DNA of 64,000 nt from CAYQCE01 sp964415885 (GCA_964415885.1 CAYQCE010000012.1:1-64000), one strand, 5' to 3'. Numbered from the stretch's first letter, positions 41,465-50,684 are shown. Notes: a model not told the origin generated them from the sequence alone. Translations and numbers: made by a program.

Positions 41465-43234
41465 ATGAACGGACTCCTTCTTAACATACTGACCGCTGCA
41501 ATGCCTGAGGGGCTGTCATCGCTTACCGGCAAGGGCCCAATAACAGGGCAAGGAAACGGTGAGATGCCATTCGGAATGGTGCTCGGCGCTCTTCTCGGCG
41601 GAAACGGTGGCTCGGCGGAGGATATGTCTGAGGCTGGAGTGCTTGCGAATCCAGATGGGAAGGCGATCCTCGATCTGCTCAATCTCAAGGCTGGTTCGAT
41701 CCTCAATCTCGATAGCCTTGCCGAGGGCAGCGCGATGAAAGTCAGCGCGCTACCGATTGATATCATCGCCGATGGAGACTTCGATGAACTCCTGCTGGAT
41801 AAGCCGGGCATAGGTGGCTCGATTGATTCTGTGGGCAAGGTGAGTGTGGAGCTTCTGTTCGTAGATGCCGGACCGAATAGGGCACATGCGAATCAGAGCG
41901 GATTGATCGACTTTGCCGGAACGGCAGAAAACGCGCCTCAGCATGCATTGCTGCGTTTGCAGACGGCTGGGTCCGAGGTGCTGGTTCCAGTATCCCTTGC
42001 AGATATCGATGGCGAACCCGGACTGAGCATTGACGCCGACGGAAGAGCTGTTTTGCGGGGAGTGGGGTCACTTCTCGAGTCATTTGGTTTGACGATGGGC
42101 ATTGAGGACGACATAGTCGAGCGGCCCGAGATAACGAGCCGCGCAGTTGTCGTTGTCGATGATCCGGAGAAGCTCGTTGCATTCCTCAAGGGTGAGCCCG
42201 GACCTGAGAAGCTGACATCGAGTAAATCAGGCATTCCGGGCGCCAAATCGCTCGCCGATGAAATGAACACGAATCAAACGAAGAATGTGCCGTCGTCCGA
42301 AAGCAAGCAGTCCGAGCCGGTCAAGATAGATGTTTTGCGTCTTGTGCAGGCTGATGCCGGCGCCAGGACGGTGAAGCCAACCGTGGACAAAGCGGTTAAC
42401 GATCACGTGAGAAACGGATTCCTTGCTGCGAACGAGAGCATTGATGCGCTCAAAACCGGAGGTCGGACGAATGTTGCGGGCTCCGGGGTTGGTGCCGAAC
42501 ATGATAACATCATGTCATCCGATCGTGGCTTCAAGCAAACATTCAAGGGCACGCAAGCAAACAGACACGCCGATCATGACATAAAGCCGGCATCAGGCGG
42601 ACGCGAGAAGATAGATGTCGAAAAGATGATTCGGGAATCATCCTCCAAGCTCGATGATGCAATCGCAAAGAACAGCAAGGCTGCGACGGAAGTCGAAGCC
42701 AAGTCTGTCGACAGCAGCTCGAAACTCGATCTACCGCGATCACAGCTCAGGCCACAGATGGCCGAGGTTCGTCAGGAGATGCCGAGGACGATACCTGAAC
42801 CGGTGAAGTTCAAACTCGAACTCGCCAATACCGGTCTCAAGATATCCGATATCAGCACGTTTAAGATAAGCATCAAGCCGGAATGGCTTGGAACAGTCAA
42901 AGTTCACCTGTCAATGGTCGAGGACCATCTTTCGGCGAAGCTGAGCGTCGAGTCGAACACCGCTCGCAATGCTGTCGAGGCCAATCTACCCGCGTTGCGG
43001 GAAGTGCTGTCTCAGCATGGAATCAAAGTCGACACGTTCTCGGTGGATGTTGCGGATCAGGGACAGGAAGAACGCCAGTTTGCTGAGGAGAAAGAGCAGG
43101 CTCCGAAGGACCCGAACGAGTCTTCCGAGAAGTTCTCCCTCGATCCGGATAGCTATGGAGACGCTCCAATGGCTGCGGTACGCAAGGCTGCGCCAGTCGG
43201 GAATCTCTCCGGCAGATTGAGTATGGTAGCATAG
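41465..43234 (+). CDS. fliK: Flagellar hook-length control protein
   Basis: Secreted molecular ruler that switches export specificity when the hook is complete. 589 residues; the first 430 are low-complexity and poorly conserved, as expected, and the C-terminal Flg_hook domain (about 440-530) has I-S-I-K-P-E-W-L-G-T-V-K-V-H-L-S and A-R-N-A-V-E-A-N-L-P-A-L-R-E-V-L-S-Q-H-G-I. Its place between motE and flgD is standard. Confidence 0.88.
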   Translation: MNGLLLNILTAAMPEGLSSLTGKGPITGQGNGEMPFGMVLGALLGGNGGSAEDMSEAGVLANPDGKAILDLLNLKAGSILNLDSLAEGSAMKVSALPIDIIADGDFDELLLDKPGIGGSIDSVGKVSVELLFVDAGPNRAHANQSGLIDFAGTAENAPQHALLRLQTAGSEVLVPVSLADIDGEPGLSIDADGRAVLRGVGSLLESFGLTMGIEDDIVERPEITSRAVVVVDDPEKLVAFLKGEPGPEKLTSSKSGIPGAKSLADEMNTNQTKNVPSSESKQSEPVKIDVLRLVQADAGARTVKPTVDKAVNDHVRNGFLAANESIDALKTGGRTNVAGSGVGAEHDNIMSSDRGFKQTFKGTQANRHADHDIKPASGGREKIDVEKMIRESSSKLDDAIAKNSKAATEVEAKSVDSSSKLDLPRSQLRPQMAEVRQEMPRTIPEPVKFKLELANTGLKISDISTFKISIKPEWLGTVKVHLSMVEDHLSAKLSVESNTARNAVEANLPALREVLSQHGIKVDTFSVDVADQGQEERQFAEEKEQAPKDPNESSEKFSLDPDSYGDAPMAAVRKAAPVGNLSGRLSMVA

Positions 43235-43252
43235 AGAAAGGAATGAACTGAT

Positions 43253-43969
43253 ATGCCGAACGATCTTGTAATCAACAGTGTGAGCGACATGGCGACATAC
43301 GATCCGAATGCTCCGGGAGCTGTTGATCACATCAAGAGCATGGGCAAGGAGGAGTTTCTAAAGATGCTCATCGCCCAGCTCGAGAACCAGGATCCGCTCG
43401 ATCCGATGGAGGACAAGGAGTTCATCTCTCAGATGGCCCAGTTTTCGTCGCTCGAGCAGATGCAGAATATGAATGCGAATCTGGAAGAGAACCTGAATTG
43501 GAATTACCTGCTCTCGCAGACGATCAACAACACGATGTCGACATCGCTGATCGGTAAGGATGTGAAGGCAAGCGGCAATCAGTTCTATCTCGGCGAGAGT
43601 TCCGATGCCGCGCTCAAATTCAAGCTGGATGCATTCGCTGCTGAGACCACGGTTAATGTGTACGATGGCGTCGGCGAGCTCGTCGACACGATACAGGTGC
43701 ACAATTTAGGCGCGGGCGACCAGACTGTGCGTTGGGACGGCCTCGTTCAGGCGGGCGACAGGGCTCCAATGGGCGAATACACGTTTGAGGTATCGGCCAA
43801 GACGGTCGACGGCAAGGATATTTACGCGACACCGTACATCTTCGGCAGGGTAGACGGGGTCCAGTACGTTGACGCGCAGGCATACCTTGTTGTAAACGGT
43901 GCTCAGGTGCCTCTGTCCGATGTCTTAGAGGTCGGTCAGCAACTGCTGAACGACGAGGAGAACGGCTGA
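43253..43969 (+). CDS. flgD: Flagellar hook assembly (capping) scaffold protein
   Basis: Caps the growing hook in the extracellular space. 238 residues: the N-terminal signature K-E-E-F-L-K-M-L-I-A-Q-L-E-N-Q-D-P-L-D-P-M is followed by K-E-F-I-S-Q-M-A-Q-F-S-S-L-E-Q (the core FlgD motif), then FnIII/tudor-like beta domains with W-D-G and D-R-A-P-M-G-E-Y-T-F-E-V. Confidence 0.95.
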   Translation: MPNDLVINSVSDMATYDPNAPGAVDHIKSMGKEEFLKMLIAQLENQDPLDPMEDKEFISQMAQFSSLEQMQNMNANLEENLNWNYLLSQTINNTMSTSLIGKDVKASGNQFYLGESSDAALKFKLDAFAAETTVNVYDGVGELVDTIQVHNLGAGDQTVRWDGLVQAGDRAPMGEYTFEVSAKTVDGKDIYATPYIFGRVDGVQYVDAQAYLVVNGAQVPLSDVLEVGQQLLNDEENG

Positions 43970-43970
43970 G

Positions 43971-44330
43971 ATGGTTGACAGAATCAATCAAATATCTCGC
44001 CAACACGAGATTTCGCAGACCGGAAGCAAGCCGACACAGGCGCACGGAACCGATGACTTTTCAAAGGTCTTTGAGGGGAAGCTGAAAATGTCGAAGCATG
44101 TCGCCGATCGAATCAGCCGCAGATCACTCGATTTGAGTGGAGACAGAATCGACCGTCTCAATCAGGCAGTGGACCGTGCAGAATCGAAGGGAGCGAAGGA
44201 ATCGCTCGTTCTGTTGGATGATCTCGCCGTGGTCGTCTCGGTCAAGAACCGAACGGTGGTGACTGCGATGCAGCAATCGAGAATGAAGGAAGGTGTATTC
44301 ACACAAATAGACAGCGCAGTGATTGTTTAG
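43971..44330 (+). CDS. Flagellar operon protein of the TIGR02530 family
   Basis: 119 residues with V-A-D-R-I-S-R-R, A-V-D-R-A-E-S-K-G-A-K-E-S-L-V-L-L-D-D-L-A-V-V-V-S-V-K-N-R-T-V-V-T-A and a C-terminal G-V-F-T-Q-I-D-S-A-V-I-V. This pattern is that of the small conserved protein encoded between flgD and flgE in Firmicutes, Thermotogae and others. Its function in hook assembly is not defined. Starts one base after flgD. Confidence 0.85.
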   Translation: MVDRINQISRQHEISQTGSKPTQAHGTDDFSKVFEGKLKMSKHVADRISRRSLDLSGDRIDRLNQAVDRAESKGAKESLVLLDDLAVVVSVKNRTVVTAMQQSRMKEGVFTQIDSAVIV

Positions 44331-44359
44331 ATAAGAAGTAACAGTCTGGATAATGGTCT

Positions 44360-44391
44360 ATCAGGCCGGCCCTCCTTTGAGGAAGCCTGAT
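44360..44391 (+). promoter_or_regulatory. Stem-loop in the flgE leader
   Basis: ATCAGGC (44360-44366) pairs with GCCTGAT (44385-44391), with an inner CCTC/GAGG stem around CTTT. It lies 20 bases before the flgE ATG and just before its GGGAGG ribosome site. It could regulate or stabilise flgE mRNA; there is no U-tract, so it is not an intrinsic terminator. Confidence 0.5.
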
Positions 44392-44410
44392 TCCAGGGAG
44401 GCAACGAGAA

Positions 44411-46381
44411 ATGTTAGCATCATTGTTTGCTGGGACCACGGGTCTCAGAAATCATGCGGTGAGGATGGACGTGATCGGTAACAACATCGCAAATATCAAT
44501 TCGACAGGCTACAAGAAGAGCCGAGCGACATTTCAGGAGTTCCTCGTAGAGGATATCCGGGGTGCAGGTCGAGCTTCTGCGATCACCGGCGGTACCAACC
44601 CGATTCAGAAAGGTCTTGGTGTCACTGTGGCGTCGATCGACAATATCTTCGCCCAGGGCGGTCTCGAACTGACCGGACAGACGACCGACCTCGCGCTTCA
44701 GGGAAGGGGTTTCTTCGTTCTATCCGACAACAACCAGAACTTCTTCTCGAGAGCCGGGACGTTCGGATTTGATGGCAACTCTGATATGGTCTCGACTTCG
44801 AACGGCTTGTACGTGATGGGTAAGATGGCTAACATCAATGGTCAGATCGATGCGATGACCCCGATCTCCAAGATTCATCTGCCGTTTGGTCAGCAGGACC
44901 CTGCAAAGGGCACTACTGAAATCGAGCTCGTCAACAACTTGAACGCGACGGCCACTGAGTCGACCGCGACGCTGGTGTCGTCTGGTACAACAAATATCAA
45001 CACCGTAACCGGCCGGGCTGTGAACGGCGCAGGTGGTACGCATACGCTGACTGTATCCGGAGCGCAGGCTACGAACAGCACGGGGGTGTCGGATGTAGCC
45101 GCTTTGACGGGTACGGAGACGCTCGGGTCACTGGGGCTGACGGCTGCGGGTCTCTCCGAGGCGACATCGATTTCGATCGACAGCGGTTCGAACCTGTTCT
45201 ATCTCTCACAGTACACGACAACTACAACTGTTAACGAGTTGGTCCAGGACCTCAATGATATTGATGGCGTCGACGCGTACATCAACGGTTCGGGAGAGAT
45301 AGAGGTTAAGAGAACCTATGCAGGCGCCGGTGCGGGTCGTAATATCACGATTCATACGACGAACACTGATGACGGTGATGGAACTGCTGCTGCCGCAAAC
45401 GAGACTCTGACGAGTCTTGTTTTCATCGACAACTCAGGCGGTACATCCAATGCCACTTTCAATATCAACAATGGTACAGCGCACTCAATGGTTGTGACCG
45501 ATACTTTCGTTCCGAATGACGGGACGGCGCCCGCTCCACAGAATCTCGAGGTCGAGGTCAACAGCGAGACGGGTATTGTGGATGGTGTCAAGGGACTCGG
45601 CGGAGGCGGAGTCACGATCAAGACTACGAGCACCGGCCTTGCTGCCGGAACCGCCATGATAACAACAGCCGATACCGAGTACTCAACCTCATTGACAATT
45701 TACGATTCTCAGGGTGGTAAGCACACGCTTGTCCTGACATTCACGAAGCTCGTTTCGAGCAATGAGTGGGTCTGGGAGGCATCTCTCGGCGCCGAGGAGC
45801 AGATACTCTACGGTGGAAGTGGAAACGTCAAGTTCCAGAATGACGGTTCACTTGCGGATTTTCTCTATGATGGCAGCGCAGATAGAATTGGAATTGACCC
45901 GAAGAATGGCGCTGACGTAATGGAGATAGATGTAGATGCCGGTACCCCGGGTGACTTTGATGGTCTGACAGGGTTTTCGGCCACATCCACTGCGTCGATA
46001 AGCAACCAGAACGGTTACGGCCTTGGCGTGCTGGACTCGATCGCAATTGACCCAACCGGTAAGATCCTGGGTATTTTCACCAACGGCGTAACGCGCACCC
46101 TTGCTCAGGTTCTCGTGGCGACATTCAAGAATGATCAGGGTCTGTCAAAGTCCGGTACATCAATTTACAAGGACACGGCAAACACCGGCGAGCCGTTCTA
46201 CGGTTTTGCAGGTGAGACAATATCATCGACAGTAAGTTCGGGCGCGCTGGAGGCCTCCAACGTCGACCTGGCTGAGGAATTCACGACGATGATTATAACT
46301 CAGAGAGGTTTTCAAGCAAATGCCAGGGTCATCACGACATCAGACAGCATGCTTGATGAGCTGGTGAATCTGAAGAGGTAA
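44411..46381 (+). CDS. flgE: Flagellar hook protein
   Basis: Extracellular hook subunit, 656 residues, longer than enteric FlgE (about 400) because of a large surface-exposed middle (about 180-430). The N-terminal flg_bb_rod motif is intact (S-L-F-A-G-T-T-G-L-R-N-H ... D-V-I-G-N-N-I-A-N-I-N-S-T-G-Y-K), as is the C-terminal block with G-A-L-E-A-S-N-V-D-L-A-E-E-F-T-T-M-I. High expression is suggested by a GGGAGG site in a structured leader. Confidence 0.95.
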   Translation: MLASLFAGTTGLRNHAVRMDVIGNNIANINSTGYKKSRATFQEFLVEDIRGAGRASAITGGTNPIQKGLGVTVASIDNIFAQGGLELTGQTTDLALQGRGFFVLSDNNQNFFSRAGTFGFDGNSDMVSTSNGLYVMGKMANINGQIDAMTPISKIHLPFGQQDPAKGTTEIELVNNLNATATESTATLVSSGTTNINTVTGRAVNGAGGTHTLTVSGAQATNSTGVSDVAALTGTETLGSLGLTAAGLSEATSISIDSGSNLFYLSQYTTTTTVNELVQDLNDIDGVDAYINGSGEIEVKRTYAGAGAGRNITIHTTNTDDGDGTAAAANETLTSLVFIDNSGGTSNATFNINNGTAHSMVVTDTFVPNDGTAPAPQNLEVEVNSETGIVDGVKGLGGGGVTIKTTSTGLAAGTAMITTADTEYSTSLTIYDSQGGKHTLVLTFTKLVSSNEWVWEASLGAEEQILYGGSGNVKFQNDGSLADFLYDGSADRIGIDPKNGADVMEIDVDAGTPGDFDGLTGFSATSTASISNQNGYGLGVLDSIAIDPTGKILGIFTNGVTRTLAQVLVATFKNDQGLSKSGTSIYKDTANTGEPFYGFAGETISSTVSSGALEASNVDLAEEFTTMIITQRGFQANARVITTSDSMLDELVNLKR

Positions 46382-46384
46382 TGA

Positions 46385-46603
46385 ATGATTAAGGTCACTC
46401 GGCTAAACGACGCGCAGCTTGTGATCAACGCCGATCTGATTGAATTCGTTGAGGCGATTCCGGATACGATCATAAGCCTCACCACCGGAAAAAAGATAAT
46501 GGTGAAGGAGTCAATCGACGACGTCATAGAGGCTGTAGCTCGTTTCAGAAGACTATCGAGCGGCCTGAATGTCGAAGGGCAGACTTCTTCGACGCTCAAA
46601 TAG
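46385..46603 (+). CDS. flbD: FlbD-like flagellar protein
   Basis: A 72-residue small cytosolic protein; M-I-K-V-T-R-L-N and L-I-E-F-V-E-A-I-P-D-T-I-I-S-L-T-T-G-K-K are the FlbD/YlzI-like family blocks. It commonly sits right after flgE. It is unrelated to the Caulobacter regulator of the same name. Role unclear. Confidence 0.88.
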   Translation: MIKVTRLNDAQLVINADLIEFVEAIPDTIISLTTGKKIMVKESIDDVIEAVARFRRLSSGLNVEGQTSSTLK

Positions 46604-46612
46604 GAGTTGGTT

Positions 46613-47203
46613 ATGCCTGATTTGAAGGAAGCCGAAGCCGGCCAGGCTCCGGAGGATACTGGACAGCAGGTAAAGCCTGCTGGTCCACCGGAGAAAAAGG
46701 AAGATGGCAGCAATGTTGTCGGACACCTCACTAAGGTGGCAATCATTGCGGCTGTCGCGCTGGTTGCGATCGTCGCGGCATATCTGGTGACGATGAAGGT
46801 CCTCAAGCCGATGCTCGCGGCCGATCCGGCCGGAGTCGAGATGGCGGCCGAGGATCCGGCGGATAACGGTGGCGGCGGTCACGGTGAGGAAGGCGCTCCC
46901 GGTGATGCGCTGTACGAGATCGACAATATTATCGTCAATCCGGCCAGCACGGTTGGATCGAGATTTCTTTCCTGTTCGGTGGCGTTCGAACTTGAGAAGC
47001 CGTCCGACATTAGTAGGCTCGAATCGATCGATGTGAAGGTGCGGGATGCTCTGATAACGATTCTTTCCGCACGAACAGTTGACGAACTATCCGATGCGCG
47101 ACTTCGTGAACCGTTGCGCAGACAGATTCTGTCGCGTGTCAAAATGGTGGCGGATCCGATCAAGATAAAGGCAGTGTATTTCAAGGACTTTGTGCTGCAA
47201 TAG
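46613..47203 (+). CDS. fliL: Flagellar basal-body-associated protein FliL
   Basis: Single-pass inner-membrane protein that supports stator function. From ATG 46613 (AGGAG 6 bases upstream) it is 196 residues: a Pro/Lys-rich cytosolic start, a TM (about 42-62), a Gly/Glu/His-rich linker, then the FliL domain (Y-E-I-D-N-I-I-V-N-P ... F-L-S-C-S-V-A-F-E ... R-D-A-L-I-T-I-L-S). motA/motB, often just upstream, are absent here. Confidence 0.9.
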   Translation: MPDLKEAEAGQAPEDTGQQVKPAGPPEKKEDGSNVVGHLTKVAIIAAVALVAIVAAYLVTMKVLKPMLAADPAGVEMAAEDPADNGGGGHGEEGAPGDALYEIDNIIVNPASTVGSRFLSCSVAFELEKPSDISRLESIDVKVRDALITILSARTVDELSDARLREPLRRQILSRVKMVADPIKIKAVYFKDFVLQ

Positions 47204-47214
47204 CGAAGTAGATT

Positions 47215-48195
47215 ATGGCGAAGATTCTATCACAGGACGAGATCGATGCTCTGCTAAACACCGTATCCGCCGGTGATGATGTTGAGGAGCAGTTAGCCGA
47301 ACAGGAGGACTCGTTTCGGTCGGTAGTCGCGTACGACTTCAAGCACCCGAACCGTGTCTCCAAGGATCAGATCCGAAGTCTCGAGAACATTCACGACAAC
47401 TTTGCGGGACATCTCGGATCGTCTCTCTCGACAGTATCGCGTGCGATGGTGGATATTCATCTGGTTTCGGTAGATCAGATCACGTATTCGGAGTTCCTGA
47501 TGTCGCTTGCGAATCCGAGCTGCACCTTTACGGTTCAGATGGATCCGCTCGACGGAGCGTGTGTGATTGATTTCAATCCGACGCTGTCATTCCTCTTTAT
47601 TGACCGCATGTTCGGAGGTGTGGGCAAAATCCTTGAGACGGATCGAGAGCTCACTGGAATCGAAAAGGCGGTCATGGCCAGGATTGCCAACAAGGTATTC
47701 GAGGAATTGAACAGCGCATGGGCGCACATAGAAGAGATTGAGTTCAAGCAGGTTGGTTTCGAAACGAATCCGCAGTTTGTGCAGATAATTCCCCCGGGCG
47801 AGACGGTTATCGTGATTTCGTTCCAGATCAAGATGCTCGGATCATCGGGCCTTCTGACGATCTGTTATCCGTATGTTACGCTCGAGCCGTTGGTCGAGAA
47901 GCTGATGGCGCAGCATTTCACCGAATCCCATGCCAAAGAGCGTGGGGAGGCGGACGAGCAGTTGATGCGAATGTCTCTCAAAATCGTGGAGAATAGTGTA
48001 TCGCTGGTGCTCGGATCGACGAATCTTTCTGTGCGTGAGTTCTTGAAGCTGGGTGTCGGTGATGTTGTCACACTTCCACGAAAAACGAAAGAGAATGTGG
48101 AATTGCGAGTGAACGGCCGCACCAAATTCTGGGCAAAACCGGGTCTTGCGGGCAAGCTGCGTGCGTGCGAAATCATCGATGTTTACAAGGAATAG
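47215..48195 (+). CDS. fliM: Flagellar motor switch protein FliM
   Basis: C-ring protein that binds CheY-P to reverse the motor. 326 residues. The extreme N-terminus I-L-S-Q-D-E-I-D-A-L-L is the conserved CheY-binding peptide. A CheC-like middle domain contains F-I-D-R-M-F-G-G and E-K-A-V-M-A-R-I, and the C-terminal SpoA domain (about 250-320) has V-G-D-V-V-T-L-P. Confidence 0.96.
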   Translation: MAKILSQDEIDALLNTVSAGDDVEEQLAEQEDSFRSVVAYDFKHPNRVSKDQIRSLENIHDNFAGHLGSSLSTVSRAMVDIHLVSVDQITYSEFLMSLANPSCTFTVQMDPLDGACVIDFNPTLSFLFIDRMFGGVGKILETDRELTGIEKAVMARIANKVFEELNSAWAHIEEIEFKQVGFETNPQFVQIIPPGETVIVISFQIKMLGSSGLLTICYPYVTLEPLVEKLMAQHFTESHAKERGEADEQLMRMSLKIVENSVSLVLGSTNLSVREFLKLGVGDVVTLPRKTKENVELRVNGRTKFWAKPGLAGKLRACEIIDVYKE

Positions 48196-48204
48196 GAGTC
48201 CAAA

Positions 48205-48960
48205 ATGCCAGATGACGTAACGCCTCAGGATGAGTCGTTCGAAAATGATGCGGCTGAGGATCAGGACGCAAATACTCCATCGGTAGATCAGGCCGATTCG
48301 GAAGAGGGGCAGGAGCCCGAGGCCGAAGAGCAGGAGCCGGATGCAGCTCAGGAAGAGCCGCAGGAGCCGGAAGAGGAAGGCGGAAGCTCCATCGATGACG
48401 AAGTAGAGCGACAGATGCTCGAGGAGTTGCAGAATTCCGAAGAATTCTCCGAGGATGGAGAAGCTTCCGAAGAGATGTCAGAGCAGCCCTCTGAGGATCA
48501 GGGCGAAGATTCGCTCGACGATCTGGTCGAAAAGCAGATGCTCGCCGAACTCGAGAAGATTGACTCCGATGAGAGCGGTTTCGATGACGAGTCCTCCCAT
48601 CACAGTTTCGACGACAGCGACGACGGAGGAATGTTCGATAGTCCTGAAGTGCAGAAAGCGGAGTTCCAGCAGTTGGCCGGTGGTGGCAAGTCTGAGCCGC
48701 AGAATCTGGATCTTCTGTTGGATGTCGATCTTCCACTTTCGATCGAACTCGGTCGCACCAAGATGAAGGTGCAGGAGATACTGAATCTCGGACCCGGATC
48801 AGTCGTCGAGTTGAACAAGCTCGCCGGTGAGCCTGTCGATTTGCTGGTGAACAACAAGATCGTGGCAAAAGGAGAGGTCGTGGTGATCGATGAAAACTTC
48901 GGTCTCAGAATCACGAGTCTCATTTCGCCGCAGGAGAGAATAAAGAGTCTGGGAGAATAG
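48205..48960 (+). CDS. fliN: Flagellar motor switch protein FliN with long acidic N-terminal extension
   Basis: C-ring subunit. The conserved SpoA domain occupies about 170-247 (L-D-V-D-L-P-L-S-I-E-L-G-R-T, G-P-G-S-V-V-E-L-N-K, G-E-V-V-V-I-D-E-N-F-G-L-R-I). The first 165 residues, about a third of them Glu/Asp, are an unusual extension that contains the duplicated segment D-D-E-V-E-R-Q-M-L-E-E-L (64-75) and D-D-L-V-E-K-Q-M-L-A-E-L (105-116). Standard FliN is about 100-140 residues. Confidence 0.92.
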   Translation: MPDDVTPQDESFENDAAEDQDANTPSVDQADSEEGQEPEAEEQEPDAAQEEPQEPEEEGGSSIDDEVERQMLEELQNSEEFSEDGEASEEMSEQPSEDQGEDSLDDLVEKQMLAELEKIDSDESGFDDESSHHSFDDSDDGGMFDSPEVQKAEFQQLAGGGKSEPQNLDLLLDVDLPLSIELGRTKMKVQEILNLGPGSVVELNKLAGEPVDLLVNNKIVAKGEVVVIDENFGLRITSLISPQERIKSLGE

Positions 48961-48961
48961 G

Positions 48962-49426
48962 ATGCTTACTAAGACTCTCGCTGTCGCGCTGATGTTATTC
49001 AGCTCCGCAGCTTTAGCCCAGGAGAGCGAACAGGACGTTCCGCTGCCGGGCGTGACAGATGGACTGTTTCCCGTGTTGATGAAGCTCGGGGTGGCGCTGC
49101 TCGTGATCGTTGTGTTGATCTACGTCGCCATGCTCGTTCTTCGCAAATTCTCGCTTGGACGTGCGGGGATTATGGGTGGCAAGGGCTCTCTCGAAGTACT
49201 CGAGAGAAGTTACTTTGCACCGAAGAAGTTCGTGTGTTTGCTCAGAGTCGAGAAGAAGGTACTTCTCGTCGGTGTTTCCGAGAACAACATCAATCTTGTA
49301 GCTGACGTCTCCGATCAGGATTTCGCTGCACTGGAGAAAAAGCAGGACAAGGCGAAATACTCGTCATTCACCGAGTACTTCAAGCAAGCACGGACACAAC
49401 TCTCGACATTCGTGTCGAAAGTCTGA
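48962..49426 (+). CDS. fliO: Flagellar biosynthesis protein FliO
   Basis: Assembly factor for the FliPQR export gate. 154 residues: a signal-like start (to A-L-A-Q), a transmembrane segment (about 35-57), then V-L-E-R-S-Y-F-A-P-K-K-F-V-C-L-L-R-V, the FliO/FliZ beta motif. Starts one base after fliN. Confidence 0.85.
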   Translation: MLTKTLAVALMLFSSAALAQESEQDVPLPGVTDGLFPVLMKLGVALLVIVVLIYVAMLVLRKFSLGRAGIMGGKGSLEVLERSYFAPKKFVCLLRVEKKVLLVGVSENNINLVADVSDQDFAALEKKQDKAKYSSFTEYFKQARTQLSTFVSKV

Positions 49427-49439
49427 TAGGATCAGAATT

Positions 49440-50207
49440 ATGAAATCGGATGTTCTGAAGAAGGCCGTGTTGGCGGCCCTGATTTTCTGTGTGATCTCGA
49501 TTGCGCTTCCCGATGACCTTCGAGCGCAGGGACTTCCCAAGATTTCCTTTTCTGTGGAGGAATCCGATGATCCGTCGGATCTCTCGGTAACACTCCAGAT
49601 AGTACTACTCCTGACGATTCTGACTCTCGCGCCGTCAATCGTCATGATGCTGACATCGTTCACGAGAATAGTAGTCGTGCTTTCGTTCGTTCGTCAGGCG
49701 ATGGGGACTCATCAGATGCCGCCTGCGCAGCTAATTATCGGGCTTGCACTGATCCTGACAATCTTCATAATGGCGCCGGTGATCAGCGAGGTTCATAAGG
49801 GTGCAATCAAGCCGTATATCGACGGAGAGATTTCGCAGGATGAGGCATACACGAATGCAGTGTCGCCTATAAAGGACTTCATGCTCAAGCAGACACGCGA
49901 GAAGGACATTGCGCTGTTCGTGAAGTTCGCGGGATTGGAGAAACCGAAGAACAAGGACGATCTGCCCGTCTGGGTACTCATCCCCGGCTTTATAATCTCG
50001 GAATTGAGAGTAGCGTTTCAGATAGCGTTCGTTGTTTTCATACCGTTTCTGGTGATCGATATGGTGGTTGCGTCAGTATTAATGTCGATGGGTATGCTAA
50101 TGCTGCCGCCGATTATGGTGGCGCTGCCGTTCAAGATACTGCTGTTCGTCCTGGTGGACGGATGGTACCTGCTTGTCAAATCGCTCGTTACGAGCTTTTA
50201 TTCATAA
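49440..50207 (+). CDS. fliP: Flagellar export apparatus protein FliP
   Basis: Core of the export gate in the inner membrane. 255 residues with a cleavable signal peptide (ending about L-R-A-Q) and four helices. Family signatures: M-M-L-T-S-F-T-R-I-V-V-V-L-S-F-V-R-Q-A-M-G and I-P-F-L-V-I-D-M-V-V-A-S-V-L-M-S-M-G-M. Confidence 0.96.
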   Translation: MKSDVLKKAVLAALIFCVISIALPDDLRAQGLPKISFSVEESDDPSDLSVTLQIVLLLTILTLAPSIVMMLTSFTRIVVVLSFVRQAMGTHQMPPAQLIIGLALILTIFIMAPVISEVHKGAIKPYIDGEISQDEAYTNAVSPIKDFMLKQTREKDIALFVKFAGLEKPKNKDDLPVWVLIPGFIISELRVAFQIAFVVFIPFLVIDMVVASVLMSMGMLMLPPIMVALPFKILLFVLVDGWYLLVKSLVTSFYS

Positions 50208-50223
50208 AGGATGGTGATCTTAC

Positions 50224-50493
50224 GTGACAGTTGATTTTGTGCTTAGTCTCGGAAGGGAGGCAATTTTGCTTGTGCTGATGGTGGCCGGCCCTATGCTTGG
50301 ATTCGGGCTCCTCGTGGGTCTGTCTGTCGCTATATTCCAGGCGGTCACCCAGGTCAACGAAATGACACTCACTTTCATTCCGAAGATTGTCGCTGTCTGC
50401 GGCGCGTTACTGCTCTTTCTGCCTTGGATGATAAACATAATCACGGACTTTACAACGAGACTTTTTGAGGTAATCCCGACTCTCGTCTCATAG
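50224..50493 (+). CDS. fliQ: Flagellar export apparatus protein FliQ
   Basis: An 89-residue two-helix component of the FliPQR gate, with the P-M-L-G-F-G-L-L-V-G-L-S-V-A-I-F-Q-A-V-T-Q-V-N-E-M-T-L-T-F-I-P-K core. Start is GTG. Last gene before a 240-base gap. Confidence 0.95.
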   Translation: MTVDFVLSLGREAILLVLMVAGPMLGFGLLVGLSVAIFQAVTQVNEMTLTFIPKIVAVCGALLLFLPWMINIITDFTTRLFEVIPTLVS

Positions 50494-50668
50494 CGGGTCG
50501 GAATCCCGCAGTTTCCGCAAGGCTATCCGATCCAATCGATTTCCCGAAGAGGCTCTTTTCAGAAAAACTTTCATTCCACGCTGAAAATTATTCCCCATTT
50601 CGTCGTGACCCCTGACTCCCCGCATGCTCAAGACAAGGCCGTACAATGACTTAAGTCTCCCGCCGCCC

Positions 50669-50684
50669 CGGCACATAGTTTGCA
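50669..50684 (+). promoter_or_regulatory. Sigma-54 (-24/-12) promoter of the fliR-flhB-flhA operon
   Basis: CGGCACA-TAGT-TTGCA matches the RpoN consensus, with GG (50670-50671) and GC (50682-50683) 12 bases apart. Transcription should start near 50695. In the gap before it, a GCGGG/CCCGC hairpin follows fliQ (50493-50509), but it has no U-tract. No other feature is seen between 50494 and 50736. Confidence 0.82.
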
